A stretch of 64,000 nt of DNA from JALOAT01 sp041685115 (GCA_041685115.1 JAWLGK010000010.1:46658-110657); one strand, 5' to 3'; positions 53,809 to 62,292 are shown, counted from the stretch's first letter. Notes: generated by a model from the sequence alone, not told the origin. A program made the numbers and translations.

Positions 53809-54879
53809 TTAGAAGCGGATGTGGGCCGAAGCATTCAGGTTCACACGACCACCGCGCCAGTTGTCGATGTGGTACTTGGTGAACGGCAGGCCGGTCAGCT
53901 CGAAGAAACGGGGCCAGCCAATGCGCTCGACCCAGTCACCGATACGTTCCCAATCCTTCGCATCCTGCTTGTAGACGGCGAGGATCTTCTTCACGACCGC
54001 AGCGACTTCCGGCCAACGCGGGGCGTTGTTCGGCAGGCCGGCAGCGACCAGCTTGTGGAACATCGGCTTGGAGCGGGCGTTGGAGTGCTTGCCGCCGACC
54101 CAGATGGCGAGCTTGGAATGCTCGGGATCGTTGATCTGCATCGGGGGGCACGGCGGGAAGCAGGCGCCGCAGCACACGCACTTCTTCTCGTCGATTTCCA
54201 GCGAGGGCTTGCCGTTGACCATGGCCGGACGGATGGCCGCCACCGGGCAACGCGCCACGACGGACGGGCGTTCGCACACGTTGGCCACCAGGTCGTGGTT
54301 GATCTTGGGCGGCTTGGTGTGCTGGATGTTGATGGCGATGTCACCCTGACCGCCGCAGTTGATCTGGCAGCAGGAGGTGGTGATGTGCACGCGGTTCGGC
54401 ATGTCTTCCTTCACGAACTCTTCGTGCAGCTCATCCATCAGCGCCTTCACCACGCCCGAGGCGTCGGTGGCGGGGATGTCGCAGTGCAGCCAGCCCTGGG
54501 TGTGGGAGATCATGGTCACCGAGGGACCGGTGCCACCGACCGGGAAGCCTTCCTTCAGGAGGGTGTCGATCAGGGGCTGGACCTTGGCTTCGTCGGACAC
54601 CATGAACTCGATGTTGGAACGCATGGTGAAGCGCACGTGACCTTCGGCGAACTTGTCGGCGATGTCGGCCAGCTTGCGAATGGTGTACACGTCCATCTGG
54701 CGCTGGGTGCCAGCGCGGACGGTCCACACCTTGTCGCCGCTCTTGGCAACGTGCATCAGCACGCCGGGACGCGGACGCTCGTGATACTTCCACTGGCCGA
54801 AGTTCTTCTTCAGCACAGGATGCATGAACGGAAACGGATCCGGCACGCCACTCTCAATCGGCATACGAGGAGCAGACAT
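53809..54879 (-). CDS. dsrB: Dissimilatory sulfite reductase beta subunit
   Basis: 356 residues from the second ATG (54879), which has better spacing from GGAGG than the first at 54882. HITTSCCQINCGGQGD holds siroheme/[4Fe-4S] cysteines, and KKCVCCGACFPPCPPMQI is the ferredoxin insertion. With DsrA it oxidises sulfide-level DsrC-bound sulfur to sulfite in the cytoplasm in this oxidative system. Confidence 0.96.
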   Translation of the reverse strand: MSAPRMPIESGVPDPFPFMHPVLKKNFGQWKYHERPRPGVLMHVAKSGDKVWTVRAGTQRQMDVYTIRKLADIADKFAEGHVRFTMRSNIEFMVSDEAKVQPLIDTLLKEGFPVGGTGPSVTMISHTQGWLHCDIPATDASGVVKALMDELHEEFVKEDMPNRVHITTSCCQINCGGQGDIAINIQHTKPPKINHDLVANVCERPSVVARCPVAAIRPAMVNGKPSLEIDEKKCVCCGACFPPCPPMQINDPEHSKLAIWVGGKHSNARSKPMFHKLVAAGLPNNAPRWPEVAAVVKKILAVYKQDAKDWERIGDWVERIGWPRFFELTGLPFTKYHIDNWRGGRVNLNASAHIRF

Positions 54880-54975
54880 CATTACCTCCGATTTCTCTCA
54901 AAAATTACTGCTTATTTGGTTTGCGGGGCGCTTCGTCATCGAAGCACCCCGCGCAAAGAACGCTCAAAGCGCCGA

Positions 54976-56241
54976 TCAGTTGGCTGCGGCCGCCTTACGC
55001 TCGAACCACTTCTTCGCTTCCTCATCCCAGCCATCCGTACGGATGTAGGAGTTGGTGCGCGGCTGGTTGATCATGTTCGGATCAACGTCGACGCCAATGC
55101 CTTCGAGGAAGTTGACCAGGCCGATACGCTCGATCATCTCACCGGTGCGCTCGTGCTCGAGGGCGTTCTCGGCGAAGAAGTCGATGGTGTTCTGGGCCAG
55201 TTCGACGAGCTTCTCGTAGTCTTCGTCGTCTTCAAGCTTCATGAAGGGGACGATGACGGTGCCCATCAAATCGCCGATCTTCAGGGTGCGCTTGCCGCCG
55301 ATGAGGATGCTCACGCCCTTGTCGTTGCCCGGGGACAGCGCCTTGGTCATGACGTTGATGCAGTGCATGCAACGGACGCAGTTCTTGTTGTCGACGTCGA
55401 GGGTGTCGTCGTCGTTCAGGGACAGCGCATTGGTGGGGCAGCGGGTGATGACGTTGTCGATGACGTACTTGCGGCCCTTGGCGGCCACATAGTTCTTCAC
55501 CTCGGCCTGATCGACCTGCATGTCGTCGCGCCAGGTGCCGATCAACGACATGTCTGCACGATGGATGGAGTTCATGCAGTCGTTGGCGCAGCCCGACACC
55601 TTGAACTTGAACTTGTAGGGCAGGGCCGGACGGTGCATATCGTCCAGGAAGCTGTTCACCAGTTCACGGTGAATACGCTGCTCGTTGGCGCAGGAGTGCT
55701 CGCAACGGGCGGCGCCGACGCAGGACATACCGGTACGCACGGCAGGGCCGGCACCACCGAGGTCGAAGCCCATCTCGTTCAGCTCGTCGAAGGCGGGCTG
55801 CACGTTTTCGGTCTTGACGCCCTGGAACATGATGTCGCCGGACTGGCCGTGGAAGGCGATGAGGCCGGAGCCGTACTTCTCCCAGACGTCGCAGAACTTG
55901 CGCAGGGTGTCGGTATCGTAGTGCATGCCGGCGGGGGGCATGATGCGGAGGGTGTGGAACTCAGCAGCTTCGGGGAACAGGGCCTTGTCGCTATCGTCCT
56001 TCAGCTCGGTGAAACGGGGGATAACGCCGCCGCCGTAACCGATGACACCCACGGTACCACCCTTCCAGTAGCCCTTGCGGGTACGGTAGGAGGTCTCGAG
56101 CTGGCCGAGAAGGTCCTTCATCATCGGTGCGTAGGCCTTGCCCTCGTCGGTGGCCAGGCGCTTCAGCCCGGTCACGAAGCTCGGCCACGGACCACTTTCC
56201 AGTTGGTCAAGCAACGGGGTGTCGTGCAATTTGTTCGCCAT
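54976..56241 (-). CDS. dsrA: Dissimilatory sulfite reductase alpha subunit
   Basis: 421 residues from ATG 56241 with GGGAGAAAGAG upstream. SCVGAARCEHSC and GCANDCMNS provide the siroheme/[4Fe-4S] cysteines. CPTNALSL and CVRCMHCINV form the ferredoxin domain. First gene of the operon. Homology by eye is with the reverse (oxidative) type, fitting dsrL and dsrEFH. Confidence 0.96.
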   Translation of the reverse strand: MANKLHDTPLLDQLESGPWPSFVTGLKRLATDEGKAYAPMMKDLLGQLETSYRTRKGYWKGGTVGVIGYGGGVIPRFTELKDDSDKALFPEAAEFHTLRIMPPAGMHYDTDTLRKFCDVWEKYGSGLIAFHGQSGDIMFQGVKTENVQPAFDELNEMGFDLGGAGPAVRTGMSCVGAARCEHSCANEQRIHRELVNSFLDDMHRPALPYKFKFKVSGCANDCMNSIHRADMSLIGTWRDDMQVDQAEVKNYVAAKGRKYVIDNVITRCPTNALSLNDDDTLDVDNKNCVRCMHCINVMTKALSPGNDKGVSILIGGKRTLKIGDLMGTVIVPFMKLEDDEDYEKLVELAQNTIDFFAENALEHERTGEMIERIGLVNFLEGIGVDVDPNMINQPRTNSYIRTDGWDEEAKKWFERKAAAAN

Positions 56242-56350
56242 TACTCTTTCTCCCGTAGAGATTTGTTGAGTTACGTACCGCCGGGCCTGGTTTTCCGCCG
56301 GTACGTGCTGCAGGTCACCCTGCACACGTCATTTCGCTTGAACAGCACCG

Positions 56351-56370
56351 TGGAGCGCACAGTGCCTCCA
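56351..56370. promoter_or_regulatory. Bulged inverted repeat in the dsrA leader
   Basis: TGGAG-C-GCAC-A-GTGC-CTCCA, nearly perfect apart from one unpaired C. It lies about 110 bases before the dsrA start codon and may be a leader hairpin or an operator. Confidence 0.5.
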
Positions 56371-56383
56371 ATTGGCCAGAAGT

Positions 56384-56397
56384 TTAGGAGTTCCTAA
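56384..56397. promoter_or_regulatory. Operator-like palindrome 1 (TTAGGA-GT-TCCTAA) upstream of dsrA
   Basis: Perfect 6-2-6 inverted repeat, 143 bases upstream of the dsrA start. A sibling (TTAAGA-AG-TCTTAA) lies at 56503-56516; both fit TTARGA-N2-TCYTAA with centres 119 bases apart. It could bind a dimeric regulator controlling dsr and the divergent operon. Confidence 0.6.
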
Positions 56398-56502
56398 TGG
56401 GCTGAAGTATCTTTCCAATGGGGGGTGAGGCCGTGATTGGGGGCTATCCTGAATGGGGTATGTTATCCCCATATCAACTCAGCTAATAAGCTCATTTCAA
56501 TA

Positions 56503-56516
56503 TTAAGAAGTCTTAA
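56503..56516. promoter_or_regulatory. Operator-like palindrome 2 (TTAAGA-AG-TCTTAA)
   Basis: Second member of the pair; it extends to a 7-2-7 match (ATTAAGA-AG-TCTTAAT, 56502-56517). It lies in the AT-rich middle of the 537-base gap between dsrA (-) and the small + strand gene at 56779. The gap otherwise shows no gene. Promoter boxes are not certain. Confidence 0.6.
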
Positions 56517-56778
56517 TTTACCAATCACTTGGAACCACCCCATGGCAAGCCTGGGTCGGATCTCCGGGACTGCCGGCACCGTGATGCCCCTTGCGAGGCG
56601 TCACACTCTGCGATAAATAGCTGACTAAACAGCTACGTTATCCGGGCCTAAAACCACGTGGCGGCTTTTCTACCGGATTCCTGCCAAGAAGGAAAGGACT
56701 TGACGCACCCAACGTCCTTTTCTGGGCCCGACGGTCAAACCCGGATAGGCTTTCCGTTTTGGTGCAAGAGGACGCGAC

Positions 56779-56955
56779 ATGCTGTATCTGAGCGAAGTGC
56801 TCATCCAGAACCCGCAGCTTGAGACGTTCGAGGCGCTGGTCGAGGTGGTGAAAGAGCGGGCCAGGTCCGAGATGTTCTTCCGGATCGACGTCAAACCGAA
56901 TTTCTCGGATACCCCGGACAACTGGGAGGACCGCCTCGAAGCGGCGTTTACCTGA
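56779..56955 (+). CDS. Small protein (58 residues), first gene of the divergent operon
   Basis: A short open frame with ATG at 56779, AGAGGA about 7 bases upstream, and TGA at 56953-56955, one base before the next ATG. Sequence starts MLYLSEVLIQNPQLETFEAL; it is mostly helical, then acidic. I do not recognise a family. The position, ribosome site and tight spacing support a real gene encoding a partner of the downstream proteins. Confidence 0.7.
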   Translation: MLYLSEVLIQNPQLETFEALVEVVKERARSEMFFRIDVKPNFSDTPDNWEDRLEAAFT

Positions 56956-56956
56956 G

Positions 56957-57652
56957 ATGAAATACCTGAAAGATGATGTGCCCGGCGAGGCCGAGTGCTC
57001 CCAGGATGCCGTGAAGTCCAGCGAACTGCTGCTGAAGCGCCTGGCCGAGCTGGAGGAGGCGCTGGGCGGGGAGTTGACACCCGGGGGCCGCGCCCGGGCG
57101 CTGCTCGATGCTTCTTATATACTGCTCGACCTGGAACGATCCGAAGAGGCATATGCCCGGGCCCGTGAAGCTTTCGAATTGGTGGTGCCGCTGGAGGACT
57201 GGGAACAGGCGGTACAGGCCTGTGACGTCATGTCCCAGACCGACGCACCCGATGCTGCCAAGGCCTTGGCGCATGGCGTCTGGCTCGGCGTGACGTATCC
57301 CATCGATCCCGAGCTGTCCGTGGCCATCCTGCAGCGCCTAGTGGAGGAAACCCCACCCAAGGCCGACGGCGCCGCGGTGGCCGCGGCTGCCGCACGCTAT
57401 ATCGTCGACCTGCGCGCCGAGGGCAAGAAGCGCAGCGACCTGCAGTTCTTCGCGGCGCAGTTGCTCGCCAACGTGGCGCGCCAGCATAGCGGCGTCGACA
57501 GCCAGGAACTGTTCGATTTCTGGAGCGAACGTATGCAGTTGAACGACCCGGCGCTGGTATTGTCGCGACTGGCGAAGATCCTGGACGTACTGGTTCCCGA
57601 CGCATGGTGGTATGACCGCGATGTGTTGCGGGCCCGGTTACCGGCAGACTGA
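56957..57652 (+). CDS. Helical-repeat (TPR-like) protein of unknown function
   Basis: 231 residues, rich in alanine-leucine helices of TPR-like length (LLKRLAELEEALGGEL, then ALLDASYILLDLERSEEAYA, and AVQACDVMSQTDAPDAAKAL). No signal or membrane segment, so it is cytoplasmic. It starts one base after the 58-residue gene and ends just before the Cas6-like gene, indicating a co-translated unit. A scaffold or adaptor role is inferred only from fold and context. Confidence 0.65.
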   Translation: MKYLKDDVPGEAECSQDAVKSSELLLKRLAELEEALGGELTPGGRARALLDASYILLDLERSEEAYARAREAFELVVPLEDWEQAVQACDVMSQTDAPDAAKALAHGVWLGVTYPIDPELSVAILQRLVEETPPKADGAAVAAAAARYIVDLRAEGKKRSDLQFFAAQLLANVARQHSGVDSQELFDFWSERMQLNDPALVLSRLAKILDVLVPDAWWYDRDVLRARLPAD

Positions 57653-57653
57653 C

Positions 57654-58304
57654 ATGTATTGGCAAGAAGATGCGGATGAAGCCGGGTTCATCGTTCCCGA
57701 TGATGTCATCGACCTAGCCTTTTCCATGGCCTGCCGGGCGTTACCCGTGGACCACGCACAGGCGCTGTACACGGCCGTGGCCGGCGTGCTGCCCTGGCTG
57801 GCCGATGAGGCGGGGGCGGGCATCCACTCCATCCATGGCGCGGATTCCGGCAACGGCTGGGAGCGCCCGGAAGACGTGCTGCTGCTGTCGCGACGCACCA
57901 AGCTCGTGCTGCGCCTGCCCAAGGCGCGCGTCGAGGCGGCGCGAGCCCTCACCGGCCAGCGCATTGACGTCGCCGGTCACGCCATGGAAATCGGTGAGGC
58001 CCAGCCGCGCCAGCTGAGCAAGAGCGGCACCCTGTATGCCCGCTATGTGAGTGTCGACACCCCGCAAGGTGAAGAGGCGTTCCTGCGTGCCTGTGTCGCC
58101 GAACTTCGTGAGCAGGGCATCCGCGCGAAGAAGTTCCTATGCGGCAAGACCACGATACTGCACACCGATACCGGTCCCCTGGAGACGCGCAGTCTGATGG
58201 TGGCGGACCTGGCCCTGGAGGATTCTGTGCGGCTACAGGAACACGGCGTCGGCGCGCACCGCCACCTGGGCTGCGGCTTGTTCATCGCCTCCAAGGCGGT
58301 ATAA
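57654..58304 (+). CDS. Cas6/Cmx6-like RAMP protein without a CRISPR array
   Basis: 216 residues from ATG 57654, directly after the previous stop. MYWQEDADEAGFIVPDDVID and ISFS-like core (LSRRTKLVLRLPKARVEAAR) resemble the Cas6/Cmx6 family (type I-MYXAN-associated). The C terminus has the RAMP glycine-rich loop G-x-G-x5-G-x-G (HGVGAHRHLGCGLF). Cas6 proteins cleave CRISPR RNA; here there is no array or other cas gene. Conserved histidines suggest retained RNA binding or cleavage. Neighbours suggest a sulfur-linked RNA role, which is inference. Family assignment rests on memory of the family. Confidence 0.75.
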   Translation: MYWQEDADEAGFIVPDDVIDLAFSMACRALPVDHAQALYTAVAGVLPWLADEAGAGIHSIHGADSGNGWERPEDVLLLSRRTKLVLRLPKARVEAARALTGQRIDVAGHAMEIGEAQPRQLSKSGTLYARYVSVDTPQGEEAFLRACVAELREQGIRAKKFLCGKTTILHTDTGPLETRSLMVADLALEDSVRLQEHGVGAHRHLGCGLFIASKAV

Positions 58305-58359
58305 TCCAGCCCGCAATTTTTTCCTTATAAATCAGTAAACCACGCCTTAAGGAGAGCAC

Positions 58360-58701
58360 ATGGCCTACGCAGTAAACGGCAACACCATCGAATGCGATGA
58401 TCACGGCTATCTCGTCAATCAGGACGATTGGAGCCGCGAAGTCGCCGAAGTGATCGCACAGGAAGACGGTGTCACCCTGAATCAGCGCGCCTGGGACATC
58501 ATCGAGTACCTGCGCGACGAATACTTCAACAACAATGGCAACCAGCCGAACGAACGCAACATGGTCAAGCATTTCAAGGAGTTCTGGAGCGACGCCAGCG
58601 TCGATGCCAAGACCCTCTATGAAAGCTTCCCGCGCGGTCCGGCCAAGCAGGCGAGCAAGATCGCCGGCCTGCCGGAGACCAAGCGCAAGGGCGGCTATTA
58701 A
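58360..58701 (+). CDS. DsrC/TusE-like protein lacking both active cysteines
   Basis: 113 residues of the DsrC/TusE/RspA family. At the position of DsrC C98 it has Ser99 (AKQASKIAG), and the C terminus ends KRKGGY with no penultimate cysteine. Thus it cannot carry sulfur by the usual route and may be regulatory or structural, as proposed for RspA-type DsrC homologues. Two residues C12 only remain. GGAGAGC lies upstream and a strong terminator follows. It is the last gene of the divergent operon. Confidence 0.85.
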   Translation: MAYAVNGNTIECDDHGYLVNQDDWSREVAEVIAQEDGVTLNQRAWDIIEYLRDEYFNNNGNQPNERNMVKHFKEFWSDASVDAKTLYESFPRGPAKQASKIAGLPETKRKGGY

Positions 58702-58719
58702 TCGCTCCGCTTCGGTTGC

Positions 58720-58753
58720 AAAAAAACGCCCGCGATCGCGGGCGTTTTTTTTT
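58720..58753. terminator. Strong bidirectional terminator
   Basis: ACGCCCGCG-AT-CGCGGGCGT core with A-run before and T-run after (nine T), a textbook intrinsic terminator. It ends the Cas6-like/DsrC-like operon and, through the reverse A/T symmetry, also works from the other side. Confidence 0.95.
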
Positions 58754-58867
58754 ATGCGTTCAACCACGGACAAAAGCACGGCGCCTACGTGACATTCCGG
58801 GGTTCAACGTCCTTGGCGTCTGGCGAGAGGAACTCTTCTCTGCACAGGCCTTCCGTGTCCCTTCAAT

Positions 58868-59899
58868 TCAAAATTCAATTGAAACCGCCGCTGCTTCCAC
58901 ACCTTTTTCGCCGTCACGATTGAAGCCTGCAAGAAGGCGCAGCGCGACCGCCTGCCAGTGATCCTTGCCATCGGCCACTGTCCGGGGCAGGGCACTCTCG
59001 TCACCGGTGTGCCAGGCATCGTAGGCACGCACCAGCGAAGGAAACAGCGAGCGGCGCATGCCTGTGAGATTGGCGAAGAAAAAGTGGATGGAAGGCACGG
59101 CCTCACGTGTAATCAGGGCAGGCAGGGTCACCAGGCAATCGGCCAGATGGTCGCGCACGGCGCGTGCCGTATATTCGGCGCGGGAACGGAACACACCGGC
59201 AAGCAATTTTTCCCAACCTGCGCCAAGGCGCCGGCCGGCTTCCACTTCACCCCGCTCGTGCAGGATCACGCTGTCGATCTCCCGCCCGGTCATGGCGTCG
59301 AGCGCCGCGGCGAAATTGCCCTCGAAATCATAATGGGCAACCGCCCGGCCCATGGCACTGTCGCGCTTGTGCCAGCGCCATTCCTCCAGGCGTTCCCAAA
59401 GCGTGCGTTGCAGGGATTCGCGCCGCACGAACACCGTCTCGCCGATGCTCATGGCCGGCGGCGCGGTGATGTCACGGGCATGTTCGCGTCCTGCGACATA
59501 AACGTGCAGGCCGTCGAGGATTTCCTCCCGTTGCAGATCGGCGAGAAAAAAATGCGGCTTGGCAGAGCTGCCGTAGCCGCCGCTGTAGACCAGCCCCTCC
59601 ATGGTGAGCAACGCATTCAACTCATCGGTTGCGAAGGGATCCAGTTCACGGCTGGCGAAGGGAATCCGCGCAAATTCCGCATCTTCCAGCCCGTGCCACA
59701 GGTGCTCGCGTTCCACCAGCCATTGGCCCAGTTCCTTGTCGGGCAGGGAATCGCCATAGCCGAAGCCGCGCTCCCAGCGGAAATACTCACGCATCTTGAG
59801 CAGATAGATGCAAAGGGAATAATCGCGAGCGAACAGGGCGTCCGAGATGTGACAGTTGTGCTGTACGCTGGCGCGCAGGCGGGCGAATTCGGGCGTCAT
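58868..59899 (-). CDS. Sfum_1244-like protein of unknown function
   Basis: 343 residues from ATG 59899. HNCHISDALFARDYSLCIYL near the N terminus, then LLKMREYFRWERGFGYGD and VYSGGYGSSAKPHFFLADLQ are recognisable features of a conserved family that I recall as Sfum_1244. No catalytic motif is clear and no signal or membrane segment is seen. Next to the DsrC-like operon and a second unknown gene (60016). Function unknown. Confidence 0.7.
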   Translation of the reverse strand: MTPEFARLRASVQHNCHISDALFARDYSLCIYLLKMREYFRWERGFGYGDSLPDKELGQWLVEREHLWHGLEDAEFARIPFASRELDPFATDELNALLTMEGLVYSGGYGSSAKPHFFLADLQREEILDGLHVYVAGREHARDITAPPAMSIGETVFVRRESLQRTLWERLEEWRWHKRDSAMGRAVAHYDFEGNFAAALDAMTGREIDSVILHERGEVEAGRRLGAGWEKLLAGVFRSRAEYTARAVRDHLADCLVTLPALITREAVPSIHFFFANLTGMRRSLFPSLVRAYDAWHTGDESALPRTVADGKDHWQAVALRLLAGFNRDGEKGVEAAAVSIEF

Positions 59900-60015
59900 T
59901 GATGGCCTCGGATGGAATTGCTTGGCCAGCCGGTAATTGCCAAGTAAAATCCTTGGATATTTCAACACTAGCATGGCGGGTCGGCACTGCCAATCCGCCC
60001 GGGAGAGAACACGCA

Positions 60016-60603
60016 ATGCGCGTACGCAGCCGCTGGTACAAGAAGGACAAATCCGCTTCCATCGACGAGATCGCGGGCGCACTTGCCTTCGTTGCCTGGC
60101 GCATCGGCCAGAACGCAGTGAACAAGATGTACAACGCCGGCTTCAACTACCGCTCCAACGTGCAGCAGCTGGCGGTCATCGGCGAGATCCTCATCTTCCT
60201 CATCCAGGTGACCGATCGCCTGGCCTACGAGGAACTGGAAGAGGACGACCGCGTACGCTTCGTCACCGAATTGGCACGTCGTCTCGCCGGCACACTGGCC
60301 GACAACATGAGCGACGAAGCCGGTCCCGGTGACTACCGCGGCCCCTTCATCGAGCGGCTCAACGAGCGAGCCGAGGCCTACGCGGAGTTCGGCTTCACGG
60401 ACGGAGAACCCAGCTACCCCTTCCTGCGTTACCTGGGCACCTGTGTGGATCAGCTCATGGGCGGCCAGGAGAACAAGTGGGTCATCGAGCAAGTCATGGA
60501 AGTCGAGGCCCCCGCTGCGGTGAAGACCCTGCGCCGCGCGTTCCACAACCTGCTGGAAGGCAAGAAACCGGAGGTGGAAGGCGAAGGCGGCATGCCCGCC
60601 TGA
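60016..60603 (+). CDS. Conserved protein of unknown function
   Basis: 195 residues from ATG 60016 with GGGAGAG upstream. The sequence is basic at the N terminus, then largely helical (VQQLAVIGEILIFLIQVTDR; VRFVTELARRLAGTLADNMS). No membrane segment is certain, though residues 50-65 are hydrophobic. It ends in an acidic, glycine-rich tail. It diverges from the Sfum_1244-like gene and lies before tmk. I do not recognise its family. Confidence 0.6.
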   Translation: MRVRSRWYKKDKSASIDEIAGALAFVAWRIGQNAVNKMYNAGFNYRSNVQQLAVIGEILIFLIQVTDRLAYEELEEDDRVRFVTELARRLAGTLADNMSDEAGPGDYRGPFIERLNERAEAYAEFGFTDGEPSYPFLRYLGTCVDQLMGGQENKWVIEQVMEVEAPAAVKTLRRAFHNLLEGKKPEVEGEGGMPA

Positions 60604-60654
60604 AGCCGACGGGCAGGTGGTACCATAGCGCCCGTTTTTGAACGGGAATCCTGC

Positions 60655-61278
60655 ATGCGCGGACGATTCATCACCCTCGAAGGTCTCGAAGGCAGCGGCA
60701 AGAGCACCAACCTCGCCCATCTGAAGGCGCGGCTCGAAGCCGCCGGTACGCCCGTACTGGTGACCCGCGAGCCGGGCGGCACGCCCATCGGCGAGCAGAT
60801 CCGTGAGCTGCTGCTCGATCACCGCAACGACGGCATGCACCCGGACACCGAGCTGCTGCTCATGTTCGCGGCCCGCGCCCAGCACCTGCAGCAGGTCATT
60901 CTGCCGGCGCTGGAGGCGGGCACCTGGGTGGTCTCCGATCGCTTTACCGACGCCAGCTACGCCTACCAGGGTGGCGGCCGCGGCATGCCCGAGGAGCGCA
61001 TCGCCGCCCTGGAGGCCTTCGTGCAGGGCGGACTGCAGCCGGATCTCACCCTCATCCTCGATCTGCCCGTGGCCACCGGCCTCGAACGGGCCGGCAAGCG
61101 CTCGGCGCCCGACCGCTTCGAGCGCGAGCAGGCGGAGTTCTTCGAACGCGTGCGCGCGGTGTACCTGGCCCGCGCCCGGCGCTGGCCGGCGCGCTACCGG
61201 GTCATCGATGCAGGCCGGCCGCTGCCCGAGGTCATGGCCCAGCTCGACGCCGTCATCGACGAAGTGCTGAATCCATGA
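60655..61278 (+). CDS. tmk: dTMP kinase
   Basis: 207 residues. The P-loop EGLEGSGKSTN is near the N terminus. TREPGGTPIGEQIRELLL follows as the DR/lid region, and DRFTDASYAYQGGGRGM is the dTMP-binding motif. It phosphorylates dTMP to dTDP. The stop overlaps holB by 4 bases. Confidence 0.96.
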   Translation: MRGRFITLEGLEGSGKSTNLAHLKARLEAAGTPVLVTREPGGTPIGEQIRELLLDHRNDGMHPDTELLLMFAARAQHLQQVILPALEAGTWVVSDRFTDASYAYQGGGRGMPEERIAALEAFVQGGLQPDLTLILDLPVATGLERAGKRSAPDRFEREQAEFFERVRAVYLARARRWPARYRVIDAGRPLPEVMAQLDAVIDEVLNP

Positions 61279-62288
61279 GCGACCTGCCCCAGCCCTTCCC
61301 CTGGCAGGGGGACGTCTGGCAATCCCTGCTGCGTCGCGCCGGTGCGGGACGGCTGCCCCATGCGCTGCTGTTCGCAGGCCCCGCGGGTCTCGGCAAGCGC
61401 CGGCTGGCGGAGGCCTTCGCCGCCCGCCTGCTGTGCGAAGACGCTGACGCACAGCGCGCCTGTGGACACTGCCGTGGCTGCCATCTGCACGGGGCGGGTA
61501 ACCATCCCGACCTGCTGCACGTGTATCCGGCGGAGGAGGGCAAGGACCTCACCATCGGTCAGATCCGCGAGGCGACCGCCTTCCAGGAACTCAAGCCCCA
61601 GTACGCACCCCACAAGGTCATCGTGCTCGCGCCCGCCGAACGCATGAACGACAGTGCCGCCAATGCCCTGCTCAAGACCCTTGAAGAACCGGCGGCGGGG
61701 ACCTTGCTGCTGCTGGTGAGCGACCGGCCCGCGGCGCTGCTGCCCACCATCCGCAGCCGCTGTCAGATCATCCAGCTCCGCCCCGCACACACCGATGCGG
61801 GCGCGCTGCATTGGCTGCAGGAGCAACTGCCCGGAGGCATGGATGCGGCACAGGTGCTGGCATTGGCGGGTGGTGCCCCCCTGGCCGCCGTGCAACTGGC
61901 AACCGGCGGCGGCGCTGAACGGCGTGCTGCCATCATGCAGGGCCTGGCCGATGTCGCGCAGGGCGGTGCGATCTCATCCGCAGCCAGCGGCTGGGTAAGC
62001 GGGGGCGCCGAGGCGGCGGTGCACTGGGCCTACGTCACAGTTTGTGAACTCATTCGCGTGAAAGCGGCGGGTGAAGGCGCGGCGATGGCCGCCGATGACG
62101 AACTGCGGCGTTTGCAGGCGATGGCGGACTCGGTAGACTTAACGCGACTGTACCGGGTGCTCGACCGGCTGCAGGAGGCGCCGCGCCTTCTGCGCGGCCA
62201 CGCCAACCCGCAACTTGTGCTCGAAGAGATTCTCATCCACTGGGCAACGGTTTTCCCGCGGCCCAGGACCATGGCGCGATCGAGGTAG
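61275..62288 (+). CDS. holB: DNA polymerase III delta-prime subunit
   Basis: 337 residues. A Rossmann-like AAA+ domain with FAGPAGLGKRRLAEAFAARL near the N terminus, a zinc site (CEDADAQRACGHCRGC), and TIRSRCQIIQL (SRC motif). It is the clamp-loader subunit. The start overlaps tmk (ATGA), the usual order in gammaproteobacteria. Confidence 0.95.
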   Translation: MSDLPQPFPWQGDVWQSLLRRAGAGRLPHALLFAGPAGLGKRRLAEAFAARLLCEDADAQRACGHCRGCHLHGAGNHPDLLHVYPAEEGKDLTIGQIREATAFQELKPQYAPHKVIVLAPAERMNDSAANALLKTLEEPAAGTLLLLVSDRPAALLPTIRSRCQIIQLRPAHTDAGALHWLQEQLPGGMDAAQVLALAGGAPLAAVQLATGGGAERRAAIMQGLADVAQGGAISSAASGWVSGGAEAAVHWAYVTVCELIRVKAAGEGAAMAADDELRRLQAMADSVDLTRLYRVLDRLQEAPRLLRGHANPQLVLEEILIHWATVFPRPRTMARSR

Positions 62289-62292
62289 ACCG

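Noticed and set aside
53383..56397. A 1004-codon open frame on the + strand opposite dsrE, dsrF, dsrB and dsrA
   Set aside because: It is the mirror of strongly conserved dsr genes in high-GC DNA; no domain or ribosome site supports it.
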